Program-made: the position numbers and the translations under genes
Shown here: positions 14,266-27,100 of the stretch, piece after piece
Numbering within the stretch: the stretch's first letter is position 1
Layout: the number at the start of each line of letters is the position of its first letter
NCBI GenBank assembly: GCA_022579005.1
Contig: MU401471.1
Span: 14,345-78,344, forward strand
DNA length: 64,000 nucleotides
From: Poronia punctata
Taxonomy: Eukaryota; Ascomycota; Sordariomycetes; Xylariales; Xylariaceae
Direction: 5' to 3'
The notes under the pieces: model-generated
The model's input: the letters and a program-made list of their open reading frames with translations, nothing else
Told to the model about the DNA's origin: nothing
Database searches by the model: none

Positions 14266-17200
14266 GGCAAGGGATGAGCCCTTGCTACTGTATGTCCTAA
14301 GCCTGCACCGCGATGCTGTGGGCTTACTCTGTTGCCGGGCCCGGATGATCTATACTTGACCCCGATCAGCGCAGGTCAAACTTCGCATTCCCGCGGCGAA
14401 ACGATGACCGAAGACGAGGAATCTTGACCTGTTGGCCGTAGATGTGAGCTGATCTACCGGCGCAAACGAAAGGACTTGAAATGTGCGAGCTGGAGATTGG
14501 CCTGGCCGAAACGAAACGAAGAGAGAAATCGACATGAGACCATCGCCTTATTCCGCCTCTTTTCCTGCTGGGAAACAGGTACAACCTTACCTAGTGGCCA
14601 CCCCCTCCGCCGATGAAGGTTGCAGCCTTGCCCAAGGCACCAAGCCGTTCCCCGATTATGTTTTGGGGATTAGGTGGTATCTCTATTGCGCAGTTATAAC
14701 ACGATACTGGCTCGCTATGATTAGATACCGGATCCTGCCACCTTGCGAGACGAAATGCACGTGAACCGAACCCAGTCACCCATGAGCTATAACGGATATG
14801 GCATCCATAGTGGGTGGCGAGATGATGTAACATATATATTATGTTATAGTAGGTAAATTACCGGTACCGATCTAGATGGGGAACCTCACGCGAAGATTGG
14901 CGAGCCGGTGGCTGCCCACTCAATCAATCTTGGTTCTTGGTCGCCCCGATGAATTTATTGGGGGGGGGGGGGGGGGGGGGGGGTTTTATTGTTGGGGGGG
15001 TGGGGTGGCGGTGCAATGTGAGCACAGACCCCCCCCGCCCCCGGCCACCAGGAAAAATAAGTTGGGGGGTTTTTNNNNNNNNNNCCCCTCCGTCCCCCCC
15101 CCCCCGCCCCCCCCCCCCCCCCCCCGCCGCCCCCCCCCCCCCCCCCCCCCCCCCAATGATTCCTTGGGCTGATAGGGGGTCCAAGTTATCTCAGTGCCCA
15201 GACGTCCACGTCCACCTGGGTACCTTACTAAGTCGGTGGTGTATATGTATATATATCCCACTTATGCTTTGAATGATAGCTCATTATGAGATCGATCATG
15301 CAGGAAAAAAACGGAAAAGGCCTGGTTCACCAGGACTATGGTTCTAGAATTACACGAGGCCCCGTGCCGTGTTACATAGATCAACTGATAAACTACCTCT
15401 GACGAAGCCCATAATCCTTTTTGGTGTGCAGTGATTCTGCCATGTATTATGAGAAATGACATATAAAACAGGTTGAATAGAGATGATAAAAGTGTGTTGG
15501 GCATATGTGTTCTTCATAAAAAAACCTGAAATCATAGTGGTTTGAATAGGGGACCAATCACCAGGGGGGGGGACAAAGGACCGAGTATAGTTCAGTTCGC
15601 CTTGTTCTGGCAGGGGGTCTGGTAGGTAGGCTAACTATGTCGGACATGAGGCCGGAGATCCTCCCGTTGTATTGTGTTGAGGGGGTTAAGTTGGCTGGCA
15701 ACTGGTATTATGCATGCACAAAGTACACAAAGTACTACTTAATAGCTTGAACACGGCGTATAGGTTATACATAGTAATTACAATGTTGCCTACGATATAT
15801 AATACATACATATACGTCTGCCGATCCCGAAAGGCCGTGGATTATCTAAGCTTATTGTAGTGGATTAAGGTATATATATTTCTACGTATATTCCTGTCAT
15901 ACAATATGTGGATTGGATCCTATAAGGTTAGGTAGGAATAATAATAAATACCACAGTGTCTCTGTTTCTCCATCACAACTTACAAGGACTTGCACGCAGT
16001 GAATGCCTAACCAGGTAAATACTAAGAAAAACATGGGCGTTTGATTGGTCGAGGCCGGTTTCGTTTTTGGATCTGACGTTGTATGGTGTGGTATGTATGT
16101 TTCGCACTGTGGTGGTGTTGATCCTTGAGAAGTGGGATTTTGGGGAGCAAGCGAGCGAGCGAGTTCTCCATATATATGTATGTTTAGATGACAGGTTTCA
16201 GGTCAACTTTTGCATCTGATATGAGCTTGAATGGTCTCGGCTGAAAAAGATGGTATGGGGAATTTTTTTTTCTTTCCCCATTTCTGGTTTGATATATACT
16301 AAGAACTAGGTTTAAAAGTATATATGTATATATGTATTAGGTATGTATGTAACTCAGTACCTACATATACTTTTGACAGCAGCCGGTAGAGAAAACGTAG
16401 CCCTGTAACCTCGATACATAAGGTAAGTACCTAACCTAGTAGGTAAGTACGTACAATAATGTACGGACCGAACAAGACAGAGATGTAGGTATGTATGTAG
16501 ATAGTATATTAACCTTGGGTAATTCCCCTGTCATGAACAGGTCAAGTTAATTCAAGCGAAAGCGAACAGACTAGTAGGTAGGTTAGGAACTGTTGTCGTT
16601 GTTGTTGTTTGTTTGTTTTCTATCTACGTGTACGTTGCATAGGTTACGTTTTGAATTCGGGTTTCTTTCCGCCGCCCCCCCCCTCGCTGCTCGCATCCTT
16701 CCCGGCGGTATCCTCCCCCACGTCTGAACCGAGAAACTTGGCTGTTAAAGGTATAATTGCCAACTAGATCGTATATAGTATAGTTTACGATCCCCGATGC
16801 GAATATAGATACGAGCCCTATACGAAAGGGGAATAAACTACCTATTGACTTACACAGCATATCCCCTTCTTCTTCTTTTATGTTGTAGGTAGGGTTTGTA
16901 TGGTTTGAATTAATATATACACATTATCTAGAATTTAGATTTAGGAAAGGAAGGTTGCTAGGGGGTGTAGATACCTAGGTAGGTAATAGGATCTCTTTCC
17001 CCCCCCCAATTCTCCAGAAATTCATTCCTTACGTCTACCTACCCACCTAACCATACCTACCTATGTATATAATCTCTGCCTATCCTTGTCCTTGTCCCTG
17101 TCCCGTCCCGCCTACGCAAAGGAAGTCAAGTCCCGGCGAGCTGGTTTCCGTAAACGTCATCAGGGGGGAAAGGGAGGAATAGAGGCATATAGTAGGTTTA

Positions 17201-20200
17201 AAAACAGTTTTCAACCTCCCCCCCCCCCCCTGAAATTTATAAAAAACCTGAAAGAAAGATAAAAATCAAGAGGAATTATGACATGAAGTTTACGTCAATT
17301 TTCGGGATCGGGATTTAAAAGAAATAACCTAGACCCCTTTTAAAGGACGGCGACCACCGGTATAAAGCTTGGTGGAAATGCCGTTGCACTCCGACGCTAT
17401 AGATACCTAGATGTATTGGCATCTTGAAAAGATAATTAGGTTAGGTAGGTAGAAGAAAACCTGCAAGACCCTCCCTGGGCATGCGTTTGCCAAGTCTTGT
17501 AACGCCGTTATAATTACCCTATTACTACCTCCCCTAGGTACAATACACTCACTACTGTCTGTCATAGGTAAGTAGGTAGGTAAAGGTAGGTATCTAGTCT
17601 AACCTTACATGCAAGGACCTCGGGGGGGAAGTGGAAGTGGCCGATGGATGTTAAAGTGTCAGTGTCAGTATTTATTACCCAGCCAAGCTCAAATACCCAC
17701 AAATACTATAATAGAAAAGAAGCTGTCAAAAAAACGGTCTTGTCACCCCTTGCCTTGTCCCTGGCAGAGGCGAACATTTGCTAACCTTTGTTTAGGTTAG
17801 GTTAATTACCTGTAAGTACATCCATTCCTCTCATCCATCTATCCATCCTCCGCTTAATAGCTTTCTCTTCGGTTAACAGAACAGAACCCCCCCCCAACAA
17901 GTCATGCCGGCTCATCAAAAACGTAAGTAGCTTCCTTTCATCCATCCCTTGCTTACTCAATACAAGTATACTTGCCAGTGGCAAGACAGTGATGATGATG
18001 ATGATAATGATGATCTACTAGGTTAGCTAGGTAAAAAAATAAATCAAGGAAATACAGATATATGATCATGAGGGATAGGTATAATAAATTGGGGTTTATC
18101 CGCGAAGCTCTTGTTAAGCCTTATTAATATCCGAGGTTATCCTCGCGTGGTATAATACACGTTAGGTTAAGTAGTAAGTACCTTTTATAGGTACCTAAGT
18201 AACAACAGCAAAAAAAATGCAACGGCCACGATTTTTCCATCTGATCTGGGGCAGCGACCGAGCGGGAAGCCAAGGGTGGGGGAGGCGGGGGGTCCACCGG
18301 TACGGTCGGAGAAAAAAGGAAGGGGAAAAAAAAAGGATACCTAAGGTACCTACCTAGCTATTAAAAGTAGGTAGGGGCCCTGCCTGTCAGTGTCAGTGTC
18401 AGAACTCGGGAGAGAAAAGTTCCATTTGTGGGTACAACTAGGTTAGATACATAGACTCGTAGCCTGTAGGTGCGTTGAGGTTGTTAGTCCCCCCCCCCTA
18501 CTTCCAAGTGCGGCGTGCCCACAAGAGGCAATTACTTTAGGTAGTGGCCGGGCTTAACTGCCTGACTGAGGCAAGTATGTCGAGTATAAAACGATCACCA
18601 ACTGTGCCGGTAGGTAGGTTATTAGTTGTCGTGCGTAGAACAACCAAGTTGTAGACATTTGGTCATTGAGCCCATCTACTTGATGTATCTATCTTACTTG
18701 TTGTATGTATTTCGGTGTTGAGCTTTTGTAACGTTGTGCTATAGAACAGATGATAGGTGCCTAGGTCGGGGTGCCGATCGTAGAGCGGGGGGAAATGGTA
18801 AGGAAAAAAAAAACAGGTTAGCGGAACTTGTCAAAACTGTCAGTCAAAGTTCGAGTCAGGCTGTCAGGTTCTTGACATGATTCTAGAACGGCTGCTGGGT
18901 GGTGTTCTTTATGAATGCTGGGTCCAAAACGTCTTTTCTGCGGGACCTATGTATAATACCGGGGGGGGGATCTTGTGGCTTGCGTCTTTTTTGCGGAACC
19001 GTTTAATGGGGAGAGGGAGGGGACTGACTGACTGACTGACTGACAGTGGTCGGGTAATTTATTCTTTTGGGCTTTTCATAAACCAGATCTTAGACTACTA
19101 GTGCGGGACCATATCTTATTATGTACAAGTACTAGGTATTAGGTAGGTACCTACTTATGAAACACTATTATAGGGTATAGTGAATGCATATATAGGTACA
19201 TGTATAACACGTTGCACATATTTCTCACGGCTGACAGGCAACCCGAGTGACAGGGCGGAACCTCGTCCTCGCCCTATTGTGTTGGACCCATAGGACACTC
19301 CTTTAATGATTGACGATGCATCGAAGGACTTGGTTCCTTTCAAGTTTTGGTACGCGTACTCGTACGTCTGACAGGACTGTGTGTATGTCAGGTATCTCAT
19401 ACTGTGCAACTTGTCAAACTCGTCTTTATGTTTGCCAAGCACGCTTCGTTTGCCGGCGCAATGCGACTCATGGGAGTACAAAAAGTGGTCGCCGACTCGG
19501 AAGCCCGAAATAATTACTCGCGCTGCGCATGGAAGATAAAGGGCGGGACCGGACCGGCTCATAAAATAAGAAATCCCGAAGAAGTGGGCGAGTGTTTTTT
19601 TTTTTTTACTTTGCTTTGAAATGTTTTGTATTCTGCCTTTGTGCTTGCGGTAATAATTGCTGTCAAGGGTAAGCTACTCGTAGGTATGGAAAAAGGTTCA
19701 GATTGCGAATCCTTAAAGTATGGGTTGTCTGCCTGTCGGTGATGGATGACAGGTAGGCACGTACACGTACATGATCCTTATTCCTTCCTTCGGCCTATCA
19801 TACAACAGCGCAGCCGAGATCCGACAGGAACCTCAGACGGGGTTAAGATGTGGCTGAGGTCAGGTTTTCTATTTCTCATCAGCCTCCTATTCAAGCCTCA
19901 AAATCTAGGTATCTGATGAATTGGAGAACCTAACCTTACGTAGTCTGTGATTGGCGGGTGATGAGTACGTGTACACGTAAGAAAAAAATACACACACGGG
20001 AATCACCATCGAGCAGAAGCTAGGTTAGCTATAACGGCAGCTGTTATCAGATCTCTTCAACGTTTGATTGAATGAGTATCTAGCATAAAGTTACATAGGA
20101 TTGATTTTTGTCTTGATAACCTAATTTTGTCTTGTGTGTTGTTGTTGTTGTTGAAGGGTTTAAAACGCGTCTCCCGGCCGGGCTGTGACCTGTCTACCTA

Positions 20201-20240
20201 TCCCACTTCACTCCGTACCTTGAAGCTACCCGTAGTAATC
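14266..20240. other. Gene-free region between homeodomain and Zn2Cys6 genes
   Basis: About 6 kb without a supportable gene. The longer frames near 14,870-15,270 are only translations of poly-G and poly-C across the assembly gap. The rest is AT-rich with many ACCTACCTA/TAGGTAGGTA words (for example about 15,622, 16,430, 17,035, 17,570, 18,345 and 19,135), poly-C tracts and small satellites such as a GACT repeat at about 19,022-19,044 and a GAT repeat at about 17,990-18,014. Confidence 0.6.
14960..15154. other. Assembly gap flanked by poly-G and poly-C
   Basis: A run of 24 G (14,960-14,983) and further G-rich sequence leads to ten N at 15,075-15,084. This is followed by about 70 bases that are almost all C, to 15,154. 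The N count of ten is probably a placeholder, so the true size of the gap and even the join are uncertain. G-rich on one side and C-rich on the other is what a foldback or a failed read through a G-quadruplex-prone tract could give. Confidence 0.9.
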
Positions 20241-22437
20241 ATGTCCGAAGATGCGGCTGCCGTAACGGGATTACCAGCCGGCCAGACCGGAGAATCCTTG
20301 GTAAAAACTCACTTTTGGCACCTACCTACCTACGTACCCGCACCGGCTCTATCTTAAGTTCTTAACCTCCTAATCTCACTCGACCCTGATAACGGCCCAA
20401 TCTCTAACTCGTGCGTTCCGAGTTCAGTCTTGCGTCACATGCAGGAACCGGAAGCTTCGGTGCGACAAGACCAAGCCGGTCTGCACACGTTGTGCCAAGG
20501 GCGATAGTGAATGTGTCTATCCGACATGTCGAAAGAAGCCGACGTTGAAGCGGAAAAATGTAGCAGAGCTCGAAGAACGTCTAGGTAGGTAACCTGAAAT
20601 CTTTTCTATCAGTACGGAGCTGTTTACTTAGGTAGGTAGTTGTATGTAGAGGCTGAAAATCATTTGTAGCACAAGTCGAGAACCTCTTAAGACGGTCACA
20701 ATCGGGCGAGGCTCGGCCCGTCGATGCTGGGACCCACGATGGAGAGTTTTTCCCGAATGACATTCTTGACACGCCCGCGATCGAAGACATCTTATTTCAA
20801 GGTATAGACTATGGCACGTCGGATGGCCTGGCTTTTACCTTTGGCCAGGCGAATACGACGACGTCGACGTTTCCCGGGAGTGGTAGCTCCGCACAACCTA
20901 CAGACGACTATGCTGGCAGCCTGTTTAATGGCGAGCTGATAGGTCTTGGGGGCGTATTCGAAGCACTACCCCCTTTCGAAGTGATGGAAGACCTGTAAGT
21001 GCAGTACAGTACAGGAGGACCGGGTCGACATAAGTTTTACATGTAAAAAGACCGGCTTGATACTAAAGTGTGACTAGAAATCGACTTTACTTTGAGCGAC
21101 AATACCAGTTCGCTCCCATCATCCACCCCGGCCGCTATTTTCAGGCTTTCTACTCTGCTCCTCATATGAAACCGCCTAGTTAGTATTTGACTCACTCTCA
21201 GATCTCCTCTCAACTCAAAACAAACATACCTCGAAAGGAAAAGCTAAGACGTGGCCGTAATTGATTAACACTTGAGGTGTTTATAGTGTGTCTACAATAT
21301 GCCATCTGGGCACTCGCGTCTAATAATGATGCAAAATACCATACTTATCACGATGGTATGTTTTGTCTGTCCCTTGATTTAAAAAAGTATGCGTGCGCTA
21401 GGTAGAAAATATGGCTTGTTGACCTTTGAATAATGAATCAAGTTTTCTACCGCCGTGCTCGGCAATACGCAGAACTTGACGAGATGAAGGTCCGTATCGT
21501 ATCGTAAAGACTTAACCTACCAACTTCTCTCCGTCGTCTTGTTTTACTGACTGATTAAAAAGGGTCACGGCGAGCATTTCATCACAACATCTCACGCGCA
21601 AACTTGGTGCGTCCTTGCTACGGACGAGGCTAAATCGAGTAAGTCAATATCGTGCGTTATTTCACTTCCCGTTCCCCCACCCCCCCTATGATTCAGGGGG
21701 CACATCTCCGCTTGGCATATCCTGTCACATATATCGATAGATCAAGGCTGAACATGACATGTTTAGCTATGTTTACTCGAGCGGCAATGAGTTGCGCTCG
21801 AGCAGTCCGGTTAGTGTTGATGATGGGTCTTCACCATCTAGACGCGCCACCGGACGAGTCTAGTCCGACACTGGCTCCGCCCCGGGATTGGGCCGAACTT
21901 GAAGAGAGACGGCGAACTTTTTGGGGCGTTTTCTGCATCGACAGTCATTGTTCCATCTCGACCGGTTGGCCGCATCTGATAGATATGAGCGAGGTGAGTA
22001 TAATATAAATTTTATTAGAATACAATAGGTAGTACAGAAGCGGACTAACACCCTTTTCCTTAGGTCACGACTCACCTCCCTGCTGTAAGTCCATTCGCAA
22101 TTTTTTAATTTATCTCATCTCTCTTTATTGTGTTTTTGGTGTGATGGAATGAAATCTCAGGCTGCACTTACATTGAAAAAAATAAGATTATGGCGACCTT
22201 CAAGTTAACATTCTTCCCCATCTTCTCAGACCGAGGCAGCTTTTCATACCGGAGAACCACTTGAGACGTATAGTATCCACGACGTCTTCCGGGGCGAACA
22301 TCCATACTCGTCCTTTGCAGGGAATGCCATCGTGTGCCATATGTAAGTCCCCGTCCCGCCTCAAAAATAACACACACACACAAACACACACACACACACA
22401 CACACACAGACTTTGCCTTTTTTCTTAACAGAGAGAA

Positions 22438-22468
<31 letters not shown>

Positions 22469-23623
22469 ATAGATTCAACCTAATCCTACGCCACGCCCAT
22501 CGCCTCAAAGCAAACGACAGTCCGGAAGACTACGAACACGGCGCATACTGGAACCGTCACAGAGATCTCGACAACACCCTTTCCAGCGCCTTCATGTTTC
22601 TCCCACCCGCCTTCGGACTCCCCGACAATTACCGCGACTTGACGGCCGTCAATCTGAATCTGAACCTGCACGCTTCCGTCATCTGTCTCCATCACGCGGC
22701 CATCGAGAGGATCGAATCCAACAACCTGTCCGAATCTCTTCTCAAGGTTAGCCAGGGTAGACTGGCTACTGCTGCGCAAGAGATAATCAATATCTTGAAG
22801 CTCACTAGTCATTTAAGTACTAATCCGGTAGGGTTTCCTTTTTTTTTTTTTTTTTCTTCATTCGTTTTCTTTTCTTCCCCCGTCTAACAAAAGAAATGCA
22901 CTAACAAAAAGAAAACCCCACCAGAAAACCCCCCTCGCCGCGCTATCCCTCTTCTGCGCCGCAACGGTATACATATACTTCTGCCGTCCATCCCCATCCC
23001 CCTCCCCCTCCCTCTCCCCATCCCCTTCCCACATCACAAACCTAGACTTCATCCTATCCTCCATGGAAGCAATAGGCCGAACCCATTCCATGACCCGATC
23101 CTTTCTCGACCAAGCCATCCTCGACATCGAAGCCAACGGAATAGACATGACACAGATCCCCACCGCACACCGTCTCCGTCTCCGTCTCGTCCCCAGATCA
23201 TCATCCGTTCACAATATCCCACTTCTAGCTAGGACAAGACTATCGAGACATTCCGAAGCTCGGCCGCCTTTGCCGGGTTTGATCGTCACTAGGAGTAATA
23301 GTAGTAGTTATGGTTTTGTTTCTTCCTCGGACGTAAATAAACGGAAACGCATGACTACTACTACTACTACTAATACTACTACGTCGAAATCGAAATTGAT
23401 ATCGATATCGCCCGCTGTCGCCCCGTTCACGAGAGATGGGGGTGGTCATAGTCATCTCCCTATCCGGTCGGAACAACCACCAAGGGAGTTTTCGTCTTTG
23501 TCCGGTAGTAACGGTAACAACGGCCACCGCTTTGAGCAATCTACGAGTATTAGCGGGCAGGTCGGCGGCATTGGCGATTTGAATTTCAACGACGCAGACG
23601 CAGACCCCCGGGGGCAATATTGA
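20241..23623 (+). CDS. Zn(II)2Cys6 fungal-specific transcription factor
   Basis: Twelve exons: 20241-20300, 20428-20584, 20670-20994, 21078-21178, 21287-21355, 21443-21489, 21563-21638, 21767-21993, 22064-22084, 22230-22342, 22473-22827 and 22925-23623, giving 749 aa. All phases agree. The binuclear zinc cluster starts at residue 22, with spacing C-x2-C-x6-C-x5-C-x2-C-x6-C, followed by a basic linker and a short coiled-coil-like stretch (LEERLAQVENLL). From about residue 190 comes the fungal-specific regulatory domain (Fungal_trans type), with the conserved stretches HPGRYFQAFY, LQYAIWALAS and MFTRAAMSCARAVRL. The C-terminus has Ser-Pro, Thr and Ser repeats and is probably disordered. It is a nuclear DNA-binding regulator, but the regulon is unknown. 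No metabolic gene cluster adjoins it, so a local pathway role is not supported. Exon 9 is only 21 nt. Confidence 0.92.
22371..22472. repeat. Two microsatellites inside intron 10 of the Zn2Cys6 gene
   Basis: A CA repeat (about 22,371-22,408, with one interruption) is followed by an AAAT repeat (about 22,436-22,470). The AAAT repeat runs straight into the acceptor AG of the intron, replacing the usual polypyrimidine stretch. A second candidate acceptor (TTCTTAACAG) lies just upstream of the AAAT repeat, but using it would insert in-frame stop codons. Confidence 0.85.
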
Positions 23624-24122
23624 TAATAACGATAATCGCCGGTTTCAAATCTTAGAGCTGGGCGTATATCCCTCTTGACGTGGGAGACACTTGATATGGG
23701 CATATCAGCCTTCAGGCACGGGGAGAAAAACACATGTGGCGTTCCGCCAGGGACGAGGAATTAACGGATGACAATGGAAAGGGGGCTGTCTAGCTTACTC
23801 TCGTTCAATATTTATTTGAAACAGGGAATTAAAAGATTTAAATTCATTAAAAAACTCACAAAATAGTCTCTATATTTATCTTTCATGTGCCGCTACTCGC
23901 TTGTCCGTAGTACGCCAATATCCTCCAAGCAATGTGAAATGTCGTAGCTACCGACAACAAGTAGACTACCATATATTCCGATAATGTTTCTCTTCTTTAC
24001 TTCCCTGCATTGGTGGGTTCCGTTGTGTAGAATGGCTATGCGTGCTGCATAGATATCTGGGATAATGAGTAGAAGAGGCTCTTTGTAAACAGATAGATCA
24101 TAGATATTCGTGATGGGATGGC
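23624..24122. other. Convergent intergenic region
   Basis: About 500 bp separates the stop codons of the convergent Zn2Cys6 and caspase-like genes. It is AT-rich and probably holds both 3' untranslated regions. No further gene is seen. Confidence 0.6.
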
Positions 24123-27100
24123 CTATCGCGATTGTGGATCCGGCCTCCCGCTACGCATAATACGCGTGAATAGACTCTTCCCCCCTCCGGAAGACGATCG
24201 GCCGCGCCTTTCAATCGACGAGGTCCCTGGACTCATGTCGTCCAAAGCTTTGTCCTTATCTTTGGACGTGGATGAAGAAGAGCTCGGGTCGTGTAAGTGA
24301 GTCTCGGCTCCTTGCCACACATTCTGATGTTCCTGGTCCGATTGCGTGCGGGCCGGCTCGGATTGGCTAGGACTGGAGTCGGGGTAGCGCGTGTACGCCG
24401 GAAGGATGGCGCTGGGTGGTCTCGTGCCGTGTTTCGTATCCCGTATCCCGTCGGCCGCCTGTGGGGTCACGGTACCGGCCTCACCTTGCATCTTGGCAAG
24501 TCCGCGCTCTAGGTGTTCTACTATGGGCGCTTTTACGGACCAGTTGTCGTCGGGTTTGCGGGCCTGCGCCTGGCGGTGCAGATGGGAGAAGGCGCGCTCA
24601 AACTCGGCTTCGAGTACGGCTTGTTGCTGCAACGTCACTTTCAATCGTGCCACCTTGGCGGCCTCGGGCGGCTCTACGGTATTCACCCTGTCCTCGCCAT
24701 CTAGGAGCTTGAGCCACTCTTCGTAGCGTTGGCTTTCGTCTTCGTCTTTCTAAATCGAATCGTCAGTGCCCTTTCTTGATCAGACTGACTGTCGCACCCA
24801 AGTTCAATGTCATTCTTAGACTTCACTTACGCTCTTCTCCCACGACACATCCTGCAAACTAGCCAAATACTTGGTAGCTTCCTCGCTCTGGTTGACGCCG
24901 ACGATGTACTTATCAAAAGATTGCGAGAACTCGCGATAGTGGCCCTTGAGAACAAAACACTGACCTGGCCAGTGTTTGCTCCGGAACTTCTGGAACAGAG
25001 CCTCAGCGGCCGGGGCTTCCCACGGGTAATGGAGGACCGAGTCATAAAAGACGATGCATTTGGTCGTGTCCCACTTGGCGAAGGAGCTCCGGCTGGCCTC
25101 ATCTGGTAGACACTTTTCTATCATTCCCATGGACGCGTGCGAGACAAACAAGGCCGGCGCCCGAAAATTAATGGCGCCGTGGATATGAGAGCGTTGATAA
25201 CTATCTTGCGGACGTAGGTCGATTATCAGGACCTGGCCTGTGGGGAATATCTCGAGCAGTTTGTTCAGATGAGCGGGCAGGATCATACGCGCTCCATCCT
25301 TGGATGCCGGGTCGGGGGACTGGTCGTCCATCTGCAGACTTTGCAGTCTGTTGGAGACCTCTTGTTGCTCTCGCCGATGTCGAAACCAAGCCTGATATTA
25401 CGTTAAAAGATATAGATCAACTGTAACAAAAGAGAAATATACTTACATCTATCTCTGCTATTTCGATACGCAGGCTTGATGCTAGAAATTCCTTGACCGC
25501 CACGGTTGGACTTGGATTACTGACGAAGTATTCTTCCAATCGTTTCTCCACATGGGACGGTAGAGCCGGTCGATTCGGAGGAGGAGGAGGAGGCTGGTCA
25601 CTCGCCCTAGAACTGGACTGCGGTGCCCGTGCCGTGTCCAGAAAACGTGGCACAAATGTGCTTGATCCTGGTCTCCCATAATTGCTCTTCGACGGCGGTT
25701 GCGGCGGCTGAGTCGCGGAACTTAAAAATGCCAGCATATCAGTGTCCCCAGCTGTAGGTGATTTGATTGGTGGGACGGCTTCTGGGTGAGCCGTTGGTGA
25801 CTTGAGCTTCAAGTCAGCCATCTGTTCGTATATTGGCGCCATCGAAAACCAACTCGCAGTTCCCGGTGTCTCTGAGGGCTCCGATGTGTAGGCCGTAGTG
25901 CTAGTGCCTACAGATATTCTGTCCGAGTCCATGTCTTCCCCAAAGGACCTGGCAGCTTTTGTCGAGGTCGAGGTCAAGGTCGAGGCCCAAGCGCTTTGCT
26001 GCCGGTTCTGTCCTTGTTCTTTGTCTCGCCCCACTAGGTTATTAGACCGGATAAAGGCGACGAAATTGCACGCACGATGATCCGGCAACATGTCCCACAC
26101 CATGACTGGCAGAGACAGCAACAAGAGTGTCGAATGGCTTTTGAACACTCCTTGCACCTTTACATACCTCGCCAAGGCCGGGATACTTGAAAGCCATTGC
26201 TCCCAATCATTTATGTCCAGATTCTGTTCCTCTTCGAGCGCGAGCGAGATCATCACATGAGGAACGCTCTCGGTAGGCTCGGTCGGCTCGGTCGGCTCCG
26301 AACCGACAAAATCGTTGTGACTATCCCGGCTTTCGATAATGGAGCTTCGCGCTGAACCGAAGCCGGAAATCGGCTCAGAGGGTGGTAGAGCCAGCACGTC
26401 CCCGGATAACCTACGGATCTCTATGCTGGGTGCTTTATGGTTTGCCGTCATCATGAAGTGTACAGGCGTAGTTCTCGTCTCAAAGGGGGCTCCGTTGCGC
26501 CTCTCGGGCCGCGGATGTTTAAGGCGAGCCAGAACTTCGGCATGGAGCATGGCGACTGAGAACGTCTTGTGCCTCCATTCTTGAAGCACCTCGAGGAGTG
26601 TCGAGGTGAAGGAATATCTCCCGGGATCTGGCGCTATCGCATCCCAGCCCGAGGCCGAGACTGTTTCAGTTATGCTACGGCCCCTGGGGAATGTCGCGCT
26701 CGCCGCACCGGCACAGCAGTCCAGCAAGATGAGAGAATCCGAACGGGATGTTTCCAACAACGTCTGAATCGCAGACCACCTTTGAACCGCACAGTATCTA
26801 TAAGCGACCACACATCTAGGCGTCGGGCGTAAAGAGTACAACTTACTGCAACGTCGGTGATTGCGGACTCCGGGATCTGCATAGTAAATGAGACATCGAA
26901 CCCCGGAAAGGACAAGGATGGGGGGACACTCACGCGCACCAAGTGCTTTGTCTTGCTTCATCTATCCTCGCATGGCCACCATAATATACAATCAACAACG
27001 TGTCGCTTGAATCGTGCTCTTGGATCATATTAACAATCTTCGAAGTAAGGTCCAGTTGGGGATTACCCCTCGAGGGAACTGCAATCGACATCCACCGTTA

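Noticed and set aside
14876..15272. Gly- and Pro-rich open frames on both strands
   Set aside because: They are translations of poly-G/poly-C and of the N gap, present in several frames at once.
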